From Lumbricus rubellus (Eukaryota; Annelida; Clitellata; Crassiclitellata; Lumbricidae): a stretch of 64,000 nucleotides of DNA. Shown piece by piece: positions 11,701 to 23,495 of this stretch. Every line of letters begins with the position of its first letter. Position 1 is the stretch's first letter. Below the pieces are notes generated by a model, which did no database searches, was not told where the DNA came from, and saw nothing but the letters and a program-made list of their open reading frames with translations. Made by a program: the position numbers and the translations under genes. The stretch lies in NCBI GenBank assembly GCA_945859605.1, contig OX243818.1:33400507-33464506 (forward strand). The letters are read 5' to 3'.

Positions 11701-13483
11701 TTGTAAACTAAGCTTTCTTTCCAAATGGTGGGCGTATAGACGCAGATGCAGTAGAGCTCTAAGTTTGGCAATGCAGCATTGCTGTTCAATGTTCCTGTGT
11801 ACAGGATCCCTGAATTTGTCGAATGTGCTGCTAACGGTGTCACTCGTTGCGGTCCAGATGCTGGAGATGTCGCAAGAGAACTTGTTCCGCAGGTTTTGGA
11901 AGCATACGTCGAAGCTGAATTCGATGGCAAGAAATGTCCACATTCCGGTAAGTTATATGATATTTTCAAGGATAGCAAATGAAGTTCTGAGACACAGGGA
12001 CGTAACTAGGATTTTTCGTTTGGGGGGGCTTAAGCCTGAAGTATATGACCATGCAGTGCTTAAAGTGTAAAAAGGAAGTGCCAGGACGCTGTATTGTAAT
12101 TGGTCGTGAGTGGCGGCGCCGAAGGCGTGAAGTTGCGAATGCCGAAGGCACGAAGCCCGTTCCGACTAGGGGGTCTGAGGGAGCATCGTAAGCTCCCCCA
12201 GCGGGGTCTGGGGCGGAGCCCCAGCGACCAGCGCATTTTTGGCTGTGTCGACCTCAAATGGAGCCATTTTTAGGCTCTTCTTTGCCAGCTATTTGTGAAC
12301 GAAAAAGTCGCGAAAACTTTAAGAATAAGTCGTTTTCAGTGTCGCAAGGATCAAGCTACCAGGATAACAATAAAAAAATAAAACTGCTACTGTAAAAGAG
12401 AAAGGTTTTGTCTTTACTGTAAGCTCCCCAGCGGGGTTTGGGGCGGAGCCCCAGCGACCAGCGCATTTTTGGCTGTGTCGACCTCAAATGGAGCCATTTT
12501 AGGCTCTTGTTTGCCAGCTATTTGTGAACGGAAAAGTCGCGAAAACTTTAAGAATAAGTCATTTTTCAGTGTCGCAAGGATCAAGCTACCAGGATAACAA
12601 TAAAAAAGAAAACTGCTACTGTAAAAGAGAAAGGTTTTGTCTTTACTGTACATGTAAGCTCCCCAGCGGGGTCTGGGGCCGAGCCCCAGCGACCAGCGCA
12701 TTTTTGGCTGTGTCGATCTCAAATGGAGCCATTTTTAGTCAGTCATGGCCGGTCGTCCGTTACGGTCCGTAACTGCATGTACGCCGTCCATGCGGTAGTC
12801 TATTTAAATTAGCCGTAAGCATACAACGGCTTGATTTCATTTGGGGGGGCTTCAGCTTCGTTTGGGGGGGCTTAAGCCCCCCCAAGCCCAACGCTAGTTA
12901 CGTCACTGCTGAGACAATGACACTTTGAACTTTGAAGTTTAGAACTTGTCGATGTCCGGCAGTGCAATTTGTGCAAAACGCCTGTTTGACTTTACAAACC
13001 CCAAAGCCTAGGACCCTAGGCCTGTACATAATGCATCAGGAATGAACAAATTATACATGGAGCAATAAATTTCTGAGAGCTTATCTAACTCCGAAAGAGC
13101 TGATGAAATGGTTGAGCAGTCTGCAATGGAAAAATAGATCTACTAATGACGCATCAAATAATTGTGTGCAGATCTTTCTTTCCCTCTCCTCATATCAGAC
13201 GTTCTTTGTGGACGATCCACAATAATATTGCCTTTGGACAATGGTTTACAACACTGTAACAACAGCCATGAACTGCGAAGGATATACAATACAATTATAG
13301 GCTACATGTTTCTGGTTTATCTAGTCGTTATAATTTTCTATATAATAAACAGCCTATTGATTACCCCGGTACTCTATTTGTTTTCTGAACATTTTCTCTC
13401 TATCTTCTCTCTATATATTTTCAGAGCATGGCAAGTCGAATGACATCACATCGTTGTTGAAGAGAATTTTCTCTCGCAAGTGA
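8762..13483 (+). CDS. Secreted 12-cysteine protein, complete 6-exon gene (paralogue 2)
   Basis: Exons: 8762-8861, 9234-9351, 10516-10664, 10931-11033, 11805-11947, 13425-13483. All junctions have GT/AG and consistent phases (1,2,1,2,1), giving 223 residues and a TGA at 13481. Exon 1 is almost entirely a signal peptide: Met-Gly start, one basic residue, about 20 hydrophobic residues, then a polar region. The mature part has 12 Cys, with spacings C-x6-C, C-x8-C-x9-C-x25-C, C-x14-C and C-x8-C, and a basic C-terminus (LLKRIFSRK). An even Cys count after a signal peptide indicates an extracellular disulphide-rich protein. The layout recalls small nematode/arthropod 12-Cys secreted families such as DUF19-like proteins, but I cannot confirm membership. 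Exons 3 and 5 match the partial gene at 443-3630, so this is a tandem duplicate. Introns 4 and 5 hold a SINE and a hAT element. Confidence 0.72.
9352..10515 (+). other. Intron 2 of the secreted Cys-rich gene
   Basis: A 1.16-kb intron. A G-rich then C-rich stretch at 9506-9533 (gagggggcacttgccctcccc) resembles hAT-type termini, but no partner end was found. Nothing else recognised. Confidence 0.4.
10798..10845. repeat. (ATTG)n microsatellite
   Basis: Short tetranucleotide array in intron 3 of the secreted Cys-rich gene; same unit as the array at 8448-8606. Confidence 0.8.
11413..11640 (+). mobile_element. tRNA-derived SINE
   Basis: Starts with a tRNA-like A box (tggtgtagttg) and, about 35 bp on, a B box-like stretch (ggttgcaggtccgaatcc). 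These are followed by a body and an A-rich tail with aaataaat repeats. The 3' part recurs at 21235-21350 with the same 'ggcgtgaaactcc…cagtgtccgcg' body. It lies in intron 4 of the secreted Cys-rich gene. Confidence 0.7.
11995..12908. mobile_element. Non-autonomous hAT element with internal 235-bp tandem repeats
   Basis: Flanked by an exact 8-bp target duplication, ctgagaca (11987-11994 and 12909-12916). Terminal inverted repeats are CAGGGACGTAACTAG at the left and the complement of CAGTGACGTAACTAG at the right. CAG…CTG ends plus an 8-bp duplication identify the hAT superfamily. No transposase is encoded. The interior has about 2.3 copies of a 235-bp unit (starting near 12187, 12420 and 12656) containing 'ggggcggagccccagcgacc'. 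The same unit occurs inverted at 39780-40130 and a diverged form at 16700-16830. It sits 47 bp after exon 5 of the secreted gene, inside the intron. Confidence 0.85.
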
Positions 13484-13555
13484 TGTCCTTTGTATACATA
13501 CGATCTACTTCGCTGAAGACAACAGCTTTGATGCAATTCGCGCGTTAACAATATA

Positions 13556-14080
13556 CAGGGTGGCTCAAAAAAAATGTCCCACCGGAAAAAATGCGATAAC
13601 TTCGCAACCGATTGAAATTTTTCTACGAAAATTTTCCAATTTGTAGGGGAATGAATTTCCAACAATCCCTGAAAGTTTCATTTGAGATTTTTCATGCTTG
13701 CAAAAGTTACAGCTGTTTAAACTTTCAATTCCGTTTTTTCAAATATCCGCGGAAAAATAAACGTCATTTGTAGATTTCCATGCCAAATAATATCACTCTC
13801 ATTACGACCTCAGAATTCTGTTTTACAGTTTATTTTAGAGTATGATGGGAGGGTCCAATTCCTGCTTTATTACGACCTCGAATACTCTTTGTGAAGTTCA
13901 GTATGGGCTTGTGTATCGAGTCCTGCGACGACTGATCCCACATTAGCAGCAAGACTTCCTTCAGTTAGCCAATGTTCTCCAACTTGGGATGAAATGTCTT
14001 GCAGCGTTCCAGCATAGCTCCCCAGACGTGATAAGCAAGAGGACTAAGGTCTGGCGAGGTTGTTAGTCACCTTTGCCAAT
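13556..14080 (-). mobile_element. mariner-like transposon remnant
   Basis: The left end shows TA followed by 'cagggtggctcaaaaaaaatg', a mariner-type terminus. On the - strand between about 14080 and 13860 the translation contains the C-terminal mariner pattern S-P-D-L-S-P-L-A-Y-H-V-W, then helical sequence with a stop inside (near 13967), so the transposase is dead. The right terminus was not identified. Confidence 0.65.
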
Positions 14081-14099
14081 AAATTTACTGCAGTTGATG

Positions 14100-15504
14100 G
14101 CGCTTCTTTATAAGAAAAGATCAGCATTGATCGATTATACGTGATCAAAATATGGCAAAAGATATATGTAGCCCTACCGTTATGTGTGTAATTATTTATT
14201 CTGATTCAGTCTCATGCTGCCCATGCTGCCATCCATGTTTTCCATATCTCATCGAGATCTCCAGAGCGCATCCATGTGGCTGTGGAAAGATCACCCGTGT
14301 TGACGAAACATACGCTATAATTATCAGAGAACCGACAGCCAATAAATGGACACCATGCATGTGCGATAGAGCCCATGCATCGGTTCGGATATCTAAAGAT
14401 CTGAAGTAGTCGCCATAGGAGATTTAATCTTGCGCATGCATGGGTGACACCACAACGTCTAACGAATTTCATCAAGGCCTTTGGCGTATGTGAGAACATT
14501 ATTATAATATTTCATTAGGCTAATTCTGTTTTGCAAATTTGTACTATGGCAGTGGCCATATTTTCCTGCTTGTCAATGATATTCTAGAGCATAATAGCAT
14601 AATAGGCTACGACCAAATGCTGTGGCCTACACTTAAGTGGCCTCTGATGGCTGGCTGCCAAGTCCGCTATCGTTACTGACTGCTTCTTTAGATCGCCTAT
14701 AGGTTCAGTTTGGAGCAGGAGTTCCGGAAGGTTCTGAGGCAGCGGTTCATTGGATAGGTCTGATCTACACATTAGATATCTGGATTTTGCGTGTTTGCAA
14801 GGAGACAAAATTCACAACTCTATAGACAATAGAGTGAATAGACAGTACACTATTGTCTCCCTGAATGCACAGTTGCACACTTATTCTCTTACCCGAATAC
14901 AGTTACTGCATCAGGTTCTGTGTCTCAGACTCTCATACCGACTCATGAGATCCTAATTGCGCCACCTCTTCGTTCCCTACGCTGGCTTCCTGTTTATGAT
15001 TATAGGCTAACACGTTTCAAGTTGACACTCCGATTGTCGCGTAGGCCTACATGTACGTGTTTGATGTTGTTTTAATTTTGCGTTTTAAACTGATCGATGG
15101 CTTTGCTGAAAGCTGAGCAACAACAGTAGACCTATAATAATTTATGAACTCTTTGTTTAGTCTGCTCTGTGTTGTAAGATGGTGAATAATTATTGTCGGC
15201 TTTCCTGTGTAGGCATAATATTCGTTTAGCTTATAGGCCCTATATGAAAAATGAAACAATTTTGTATAGGCCTATTGATAAAGCTAATCTGTCTTATGGA
15301 ATGGTAAAAACAAGACGAGAGATTTTGAGTAGACTGTATTTTATTCCACTGGAAAGGAGATGGCAGCTTAATTTGTAATGCTTGAAATGTTTTCATTTAA
15401 AGAGGAGCAGCAAATGCAGCTGATTGGAAAAGACGAACATAATAATGAAAGCCTCTCCAGTACGACGGTAAGACTGCGCACTCGTCAATCTCAAGCAATA
15501 AATC
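14100..15504. other. Intergenic, no recognised feature
   Basis: No gene, RNA or transposon that I can support. Several short open frames on both strands overlap and lack splice or domain support. Confidence 0.5.
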
Positions 15505-15776
15505 CCCTTCCCTCCCCTCCCCTCCCCTCCCCTCCCCTCCCCTCCCCTCCCCTCCCCTCCCCTCCCCTCCCCTCCCCTCCCCTCCCCTCCTCTCCCCTCC
15601 CCTCCCCTCCTCTCCCCTCCCCTCCCCTCCCCTCCCCTCCTCTCCCCTCCCCTCTCCACCCCTCCCCTCCTCTCCCCTCCTCTCCTCTCCTCCCCCCCTC
15701 TCCTCCCCTCCTCTCCTCTCCTCTCCTCCCCTCCCCTTCCCTCCTCTCCTCTCCCCTCCCCTCCCCTCCTCTCCCT
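15505..15776. repeat. (CCCTC)n polypyrimidine microsatellite
   Basis: About 270 bp of nearly pure C/T on the + strand, in 5-bp cccct units with cctct variants. The - strand is a pure purine (GGGGA)n tract. Open frames across it on both strands are low-complexity artefacts. Confidence 0.95.
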
Positions 15777-15837
15777 TTGCGATGGCGACGCGGATCACGC
15801 CATAAAACGCTTGAGCAAGAAGGCCGTAATTAAATGC

Positions 15838-16632
15838 GAAGGCCGTAATTAAATGCGCTAAAGAAATTTACGGAACAAACGTGCCCGAATTGGTATGCAA
15901 GGCTTATTGACGGGCGTAGGCTATGTATGTGTTGAAAACGGTGGAATTTTCAAAGTTGTTTTTTTGTTGAAAAGATTGCGCTTTTTGCGAAAAATCATTC
16001 TGCAAACCCGGCCGTGTTGGAACTAAACGTTTTGGTGAAGTTCTGAAAGCAATCGGCGCAGAAAGTTCGGAGATAACTTGCAAGTAGCCATACGCGGTTA
16101 CATTTTTATTTATATAGATATAAGAGCCTTAATATTTGCTTTAAGAGAGCGTCAATGTGAAATGCATTTATCATAGGTAGGCCTACTAGCTGTTGCAGAT
16201 CGGTGGCCCAATGCATGAGAAATGCCCCCCCCCCCCAACTTTCGGCAAGTGTGATTTTTCGGGCAAACACAGCTCCGAACGACTAAAAAAAGGTCATCAA
16301 CTTTTTTGGGCAGAAGTTCAATCTTCCCCCCTCCACTGGTGAAAACTCCCGTACGCCTATGGGAGAGCTACAGCGAAAAGACGATATGATAGGCCTACCG
16401 GTAGCTAATTTAGGGCATAAATTCTTCGGTAGGCTACATTATTTTGTTGCAACTTTTAGACCAGAAAGAGTGTTTTATTCTGTCAGTGGATTCCACATAT
16501 TTTAAAATGATGTTTTGAAAACTTTGCCGTCGGGTTGTAAATTGCAGCGGTTTAAAAATGTTCTGAATTTTTTTAATGTAGGCTAGGCTACGCTAAGCCG
16601 ATGTATATAATTATATCCTACTTGGTTGTTAT
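15838..16632. other. Intergenic, no recognised gene
   Basis: Contains an 11-bp tandem scrap (ggccgtaattaaatgcg twice at 15821-15857) and hAT-like C-rich scraps near 16226 and 16325. Nothing longer could be supported. Confidence 0.4.
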
Positions 16633-18721
16633 CATAGGCGCAACCACGTCCCAAAAGTTGGGGGGACCGGGACCGATGGAAATTTTTAGTAGGAGTAATA
16701 ATAGCAAGCGCGAAACGCGTGGAGCCGCGATTGCCGAAGGCAAGAAGCCCTAACGACTAGGGGGTATGAGGAGCGTCGTAAGGTACCCCATTTGGGTCTG
16801 GGGCGGAGCCCCAGCAACTGACGCAATTTTGAGCATTTTATGCCAAATCGAGTGCATTTTGGGTTCTAGTTTATCTGAAATTTTGCCACGATGATATCGA
16901 AATAGAAGTACCTAAACCACCTCAATCTGTGAAAGTCTAAATCTAAATCAGTCAGTCAATCACTTAATGAGCCATAAAAATTGACATTAATTTTGACACT
17001 GCTTTGCAAAAAAAAATTCACAGCTTCTGTGGATGCAAAGCTTACCCTAAATGGACAGAAGTCATGCAACAAATACTCAATAATTTTAGCAGAGAGTCTA
17101 AAGACTAGGCCTATAAGATCTTTGATTTTAATGTACACATAAATTAAGACACAATGAAACCAAAGAATGAGAATCATGAGTGCTCATTTCCATCTAACCG
17201 GAAAAAGGGACAGAACTTCACAGAAGTCCCGCTTATTTTTAGAGAAACCTATCGATAAACGGTAAAATGGTAATTTTTTTATTGTCTTACAACAAAATAA
17301 TATCCCTAATATTCATTTATTCAATTGCACAATGCCCATATAAATCAGCACAGAGTGGAACTAAATATTTAGAAACATTATTATGTGTCCATGTCTAATT
17401 GTCTATCTCCTGACTGTATAAATCATAAGCGAATGCTTGGTGTTGAGTTGGGGGAGGGTGAACGAGCGGCCGAAAACGATCGGCGAGGCGCGAAGCGCCG
17501 AGCAGGGAAATTTTTGAATTTCCACACTGCAATGGTAGCATTTTAGGCTGTCATTTTACGAAATTCCTCATCATTTCAGTGCTGACTTCAGTGGCTGAAG
17601 ACTTAAAAATCGTCTCCTCAAATTGTCATTTTTTTTCAAATTTCCATGATGTAAAATTTGGTGACCTTTCTAAGCTGTAATCTGAAATTGTTTTCTCATA
17701 ATTTCATTGCTGAAAGACATGCTTTAAGACTTGTCCTACTCGTTGTTTAATTTTTTAAATTCTAAAACTATAATGATATAGCATTTTAGACCGTCTTTTA
17801 CTCAATCATTTCAGTGTTGATGATTGTGAGTCTGTGACTTCAGAAGCGTCCCCCAACTTGTTTAAATGTTTTCAGACTTCTTAAGCCATCATCTCAAACT
17901 AATTTCTCATAATTTAATTGAAAAAATTGCATGATTTAAGACTTCAATAAATGTCTCCTCCCTTTGTTTAATGTTTTGATGTTTATACTGCTATGGTAGC
18001 ATTTTAAGCTGCCATCTTAACTAAATTGATCATTACGTAGAAACAATGGATAAAACTACAGAAGTTTACGATGATATTTATTAAATATTTCTGAAATATT
18101 GGAGATGGATTTAAGCACCTTCTTCCCCCGTCAGAAACTTTGGAGACCAATGGAGGGGACCGTCCCCGATGTTCCTCTGTGTCTACGCCTACGGTGTAAA
18201 CATACATTAGATCTACCACAGAAACAAAACTGTAAGAATAAAATGAGTAATTGAGAAACCTACCTAACTAAATTAATCCTATGTGCATAGGCCTATACTA
18301 TGATAATTTCTGGCACATTGGACTGCAAAAGACCTGGTATTTTGCATTTGAAAAGACAAAAACATTCAAACCAGACACGAAAAAGGCCTTATAACAGAAA
18401 GTAAAGAGTCACTTAATATAACCAAATTCAGTATTCGTGATTCACACTTAGCAGCACACTCACGTGCAATCTTTGGGACGCCAACACTGTCGGGGTAAGA
18501 TGCCAGATAAAAACGTTCTTGACTCAGCCTTAGCTGAGAAACTATTTTTAATATGCCAATCTGTATTCAAACGGCTATTAGCAGCAGTCAGAGGCAAAAG
18601 TTGGAAGGGACCTCCCAAGCCTCGTCGAAAGTTGGGGGGGACCATCCCAATAATGGTCCCAAACCTCTCAAAAGTTGGGAGGGACGCGTCCCGTGGGTCC
18701 CATAGGGTGGTTGCGCCTATG
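16633..18721. mobile_element. Non-autonomous hAT-type element, 2.1 kb
   Basis: Terminal inverted repeats CATAGGCGCAACCAC at the left and the complement of CATAGGCGCAACCACC at the right, flanked by the exact 8-bp duplication gttgttat (16625-16632 and 18722-18729). Subterminal G/C-rich blocks ('aagttggggggacc') are also inverted between the ends. The interior has no intact transposase. One stretch (16700-16830) is related to the 235-bp unit of the element at 11995-12908. The element ends less than 100 bp upstream of the F-box-like exon. Confidence 0.8.
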
Positions 18722-18813
18722 GTTGTTATCTAAATAGGCCTAACATGCTAGATAAATTAGCGACAATATTCTATACTCTTACTTAAGTCTTCTGTTTGCA
18801 TATCCTATATCAG

Positions 18814-21800
18814 CTCTACGATCTGCCACTGGAGATATTGGACACTATCTTACAAAAGTCTTATCTCCATTGTATTTTGAATTCATCAGCAAAGGATAGA
18901 GACGAAGAAGTTATCAGATATCTCACTTCAGTTGACGTCTGCTTTTATAAAAGAATTATCAGACAACGGTTCAAGAAGGCAATCTGGCGTTGCCTCGGAG
19001 GTCAGATAATAAATATGCTTTTCAAGTCTAATTGTCCATCTTTCCCCTCGGCGACAAGGGATTACTTGGGTAAAATATTTTAATATAATCAGAAACTCTC
19101 AGAGTGTCATTATCGTAACCCATAGTCTACGGCTAGGAAGTTCTCCAGACAGGTGACACTCTGAATTTAATTAGCCTAAGTCTTTTAAACTATTCTTCTG
19201 ATCAAAAGCGCACGCAGCCTTCATTACCTAAATGATGTGAATGTCATAAAGCTATAATGTAGGTCTAATTCAATTAGTGATTGTCCTTGTCATTTTAGAG
19301 TTCTATAGAAAAACTAAGAAAAGATCTGCAATCATTAGAAACAACGGAAAATATCTGTTACAAAATATTCAACCGAATCATGAATTTCTTGCATCACTGT
19401 TGTCTCTCGAATGCATAACGGAAGAACAAAGTCAATTCATTCAAAGACCACACTCGAACAAAGCTAAGAACATGAAACTGTTGCAGATTGTCAGATCCTT
19501 TGACGAAACTAAGTCATCAAATTTCGTCAAATGTCTTCGACGAACCAACCAGAAGATGGTTGCGAGAATCATGGAAAACGGAGGAGGTTTGCACGCGAAA
19601 CTTCCTTATTAGCTAGCATAGGTCTAATTTGCTTAATATATAATAATAATAACACTTAGGCCTATAATAACAGAGCCTAATAATAACGACGATGACTAGG
19701 CCTATGTGATGTTGATTATGATAGGAGTTGTAACAATAGCCTACTAGTAGTCCTAATAAAGCCTACTACTACCACCACCACCACCACCACCACCACCACC
19801 GCCGCCGCCGCCACCACCACCACCACCACGATTACTAGGTAGGATAGACGTGCTTTGTAGGCTGCTATTAGCGCACTTGTATTGCAGGCCGTGTGTTCTG
19901 CTAGTAGTTAAGATTTTTTATTTGTGTGTTCTTGTGAATTGTTTCAATTGCATAACTCAAGGCCTACTGTACTAGCGGTAACCGGTTGCGGTCGGTCAAC
20001 CGGATTGTTCAACAAAGGAAATTATTACGACTGCTTTAATTTTCGACTAGCCTATATTATAGGCCTATGAAGAAGTAAGCTTAGTCCAAGTTTGAATTTC
20101 AGAACGCTTTTTTTGTTTTGATTTTTTTCTTAGGTGTAGTAAAAATCAGAGTGCAAATTTGTGGTACAACGCCAATGGAAGCACAGATATTCCATAACAA
20201 AATAGAAGATCTTCCAAAGAGAATGATCCCAATATCACTTCAAACTGATAGATTCATAAGACAACTGAGGGATGAAGGCATAGAAATCATTAACTCTCAA
20301 CTGAATGGACGGACTGTGGTCGTCTGGATTTGGTGCCGTTCACAAGAAGCCATACAGAATATTCAGAAGCTGTACAAGTCGAATCAGCTGCGAGATGTGA
20401 TCTTCGAAACTATTCAACCATCTGTGTCAAAAGTTATCAACATCGAGAGGAATGAGTTCAAGAAAACCGTTGGTAAGTTCCTATGAACGCACTCTCCTAG
20501 AAGAAACTAGAATATATAGAGGACTTAGAAAAATCAATAGGCCATTGAAACAGATAAAAAGGGATGTTAATCTGTGTGAATATAGGCTACACGGTGAACG
20601 GAAAAAACCGAACCTCTCCTATTGCTACGATAAGTTGTGTAATAATTCGTAGGCCTATATTTTAATAAAATTTGAAGAAAATTCAGCTTAAAGGACAAAA
20701 ATCAGATAACTATCATTTTTTAGTTATAATGTGTTGTTCAAAATATCCTCCTTCGGCCTCAAAACACGCACATAGACGCGCTCGGCACTGACTAGTAACT
20801 AGTTGCTGAATCAATTACAACTTGATCAGATTCGCCCCGTGCCAATCATACGCTGACGCAGTTCTCCGACATCACACTACCTGTTCTTGTAAACTTTTTC
20901 TTGCATCACAGACCAGATTTTATAGTCCACGGGTCTAGGTTATTTGAAATGAATCAAGTTTGCAGGATAGCGCATGAACAACTGCCTTGATCGCTCAAGC
21001 CATGCCTGCTTGGTGACCTCCGTTAGTTCAGTCGCTATACGCTTCTTGAAACATTTTAAATGACTTCAAGTTTTAGCTGGAATAGCGAATAATTATTAAA
21101 ACTAGTTAGGTTTATAGTTGGGGATAAAATAGTTCTATTCTTAATAATATTTTTATATGTTTGGTGTTAATTTCTTTATTTAATGTAGAGGTTCGGTTTC
21201 TTTTCCGTTCACCGTGTATATATGCAATTGCTAGTGCACTTGGCGTGAAACTCCAATGCAGTGTCCGCGAGGTAGTCGGGAGTGCCCATGAGTAGCGAGA
21301 TTGAAGAGGTGCTATGTCAAATGCAAGAAATAAATAAAAATAATAAAAATATGAAATAAGCGAAGTCAATAAATTGTTGTAGGCCTAAGTTGCTGGGGTG
21401 AAGCCAGTTGGATTTTGGAAGAGTTTAGTGAAGGGCAATTGGAAGACATTCATAAGTGCAAATCGTAGGAAAGGACCTCAATAAGACAAACTAATGAGAG
21501 TTGAGTAGACGGAGGGCCATGAATCGGTCTAGTTAACACGATCTAAGAGAAACCCGTTCTTAGACTCTTATAGACTTAAACGCCACGATAGCCATCAAAC
21601 ACAAAAGACGCAAAGGAGAACACCGGAGGTGTAGTATCAGCTGTAGCACCAAATCAATAAGAAAGAAACATGTTATTGACAGCCGATGGTTTGCATGTTT
21701 TTTTGTTAGTCGTGTTGTTGCCGATTTCTATCAAATCCTCTCAGAGAAGAGACGTACACGTACATGATAGAGTGCATGGAGTGACTAAACTGCGAAATGA

Positions 21801-22620
21801 AATCTACGTTCTCTGTCGAGCAACGCGTCGTAATTCCCGTACAATTCGAGTCCTTGATGATCGAAATCCATTCCATACTCAGTGGAAAATCAAAATAAAA
21901 CAGATTAAATCACCTGAAGATATTGGATCCAGTGAGAAGGACAATTGTCTGTACGTCTCTGATTCTCAATCGAAATGCGTCTGGAAGATAGAAATAGAAG
22001 CAGATGACCAATACAAGGTCATCAAATGGCTGCGTATTGATTACACTCTACGGGCGCTTTCAGTGTCCAGTGATGGTCAGTTGTTGTTGGTCAACGAAAC
22101 ATCGTCCGTTCTGATGATCTACGGATCAGACGCTGAACTCATTCGATCCATTCTGTTACCAAGAGACATCTTGAAACCAATTCATGCGGTGAAAACATCC
22201 ATCGGCAATTTCGTCATTCTTTACAGTACCGGTACGTTCGAAGAGCAGAAACGAGAGAGTGGGTCAAATGGAAGAGAGAGTGTAATGAAGAGAGGCATTT
22301 GTGAATGGAATGAACAAAATTTAACGGTCATCTCTCGTTTTATTCCTTCGAATGAAGACCAACAACTGAACGAAGCTTGCTATCTTTCACTGGATTCCGA
22401 CGATCGGGTGTTTGTGGCCGACTATGCGAATGGTCGAGTGATTCTTTTAAATTATGATCTCACATGGAAAGGAATAACTTGTCCCACAGGACAGAAGGGA
22501 GAAACGAAGATCAAATCGCCACGGAGATTGTGTTACGATGAAGAAATGAAGCAACTGATCGTCGGAGGATATATTGATTTACGAGAAGGACTTGGTGTTT
22601 ACACTTTTAGTCGAAATTAA
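18814..22620 (+). CDS. F-box-like / CARD-like / beta-propeller protein gene (5' exon not identified)
   Basis: Four exons with GT/AG borders: 18814-19000, 19299-19586, 20134-20472 and 21710-22620 (TAA). All internal junctions are phase 1, so the frames join to 574 residues. Exon 1 here encodes an F-box-like helix set (L-P-L-E-I-L-D-T-I-L, then basic helix R-I-I-R-Q-R-F-K-K). Exon 2 is CARD-like: helices with Y-L-L-Q-N-I-Q-P, then C-I-T-E-E-Q, then N-x-K-L-L-Q-I-V and F-V-K-C-L-R-R-T. Exon 3 (113 residues) is unassigned alpha/beta; a TRADD-N-like domain is possible. Exon 4 has repeated beta-blade patterns (L-Y-V-S-D, V-F-V-A-D-Y-A-N-G-R-V) typical of NHL propellers. The first visible exon begins in phase 0 after an acceptor, so a start exon lies upstream. 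The domain set suggests an intracellular adaptor or ubiquitin-ligase role, by inference. Confidence 0.65.
19766..19830. repeat. (CCA)n microsatellite
   Basis: Trinucleotide array with a (CCG)4 block in the middle, inside the intron between the CARD-like exon and the following exon. Confidence 0.9.
20690..21000 (-). mobile_element. mariner-like transposase remnant
   Basis: The - strand translation shows the C-terminal mariner pattern V-D-Y-K-I-W-S-V-M-Q-E-K-V-Y, then E-L-R-Q-R-M-I, broken by stops and frame changes. No terminal repeats were found. It lies in the intron before the beta-propeller exon. Confidence 0.6.
21205..21350 (+). mobile_element. SINE 3' fragment
   Basis: Matches the 3' half of the SINE at 11413-11640 (ggcgtgaaactcc, cagtgtccgcg, aagaaataaataaa tail) and lacks the tRNA-like head. 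Confidence 0.6.
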
Positions 22621-22675
22621 GTCTAAGACAGCTTTTCATAGACCGATTTTAGCAAACAAATATCCCTCTACATAA

Positions 22676-22681
22676 AATAAA
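22676..22681 (+). terminator. Poly(A) signal candidate of the beta-propeller gene
   Basis: AATAAA, 56 bases after the stop codon of the gene ending at 22620. Confidence 0.5.
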
Positions 22682-23495
22682 TCTAATTCCATTTATACAG
22701 ATTTTTTAGCAAACAGCAAATTTATTATAAGAAACGTTTTGAACTCCATTTTTAAACAAAAGGTTTCCTGGTCATTATCTTTTCCCAATCTATAATTTTG
22801 TACATGGTTTATACAGCAACATTTAATTCAGAGCTCTAGAGACGAGATTGAAGCTTGCTACAATGTATGAGGATGCTCGGTGTATCTATCTGTAACTAAT
22901 GTAACCATAATATTGAAGTGACAGAAGACCCAGGATGTAGTTCATCACAGATCTTATCTCCAAACTTTTACACTAACCCTCATTGCTATACAGTTTCACA
23001 TACATGACACTTCTAAGAATAGTCTTTCCCAACTATTATACGGTATTTAAATTCTATGTTTTCCTCCTCCGCAAATCATTACCTTGCTGATTCAGACTAG
23101 CTCCCACTAAATATAATTGTCTAGGAAACACTTCCCTTTCTACAAGTCACTACCCCACTTGTTCAAGACCATTTCACAGCAAAGAACTACTTTTCCCAAT
23201 ACATTTATAATCTGCCACAGGTATTCCCAACCACAATCGTCACACCATGCCAGGTCAGAATATCACGACTGCTTAGTTTCAGTCAATAAGGACCAACCAA
23301 CATGCAGCGAAAACTGCATATTTTAAATCACTTTATTTACGATTCCTTGACACAATAGAGTCTGTTTTATTCCAATTCGACTGACTTGTTTCTAATGCAC
23401 AAACTGGACGCAGATAATAATAATAATATCCTCAAAAAGTTTAAAGTCCGTATTTCACTCAAATCCTCGAATTCTACGACTCCTGACAGATGATC
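22682..23495. other. Spacer between two convergent genes
   Basis: About 870 bp lie between the stop codons of the + strand propeller gene and the - strand eIF3L gene. It should hold both 3' UTRs. No other gene recognised. Confidence 0.6.
23332..23337 (-). terminator. Poly(A) signal candidate of eIF3L
   Basis: TTTATT on the + strand is AATAAA on the - strand, about 160 bases after the eIF3L stop codon. Confidence 0.45.

Noticed and set aside
11636..12070. 144-codon + strand frame
   Set aside because: It overlaps exon 5 of the Cys-rich gene in another frame; the Cys spacing and splice phases support the other frame.
15378..15833. Pro/Ser-rich protein and Gly/Arg-rich protein on opposite strands
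   Set aside because: Both are translations of the (CCCTC)n microsatellite.
21670..21760. Signal-peptide start of a separate secreted propeller protein
   Set aside because: A hydrophobic start after the ATG at 21670 is visible, but a strong pyrimidine tract and AG at 21709 in the matching phase explain it better as intron end. Not fully excluded.
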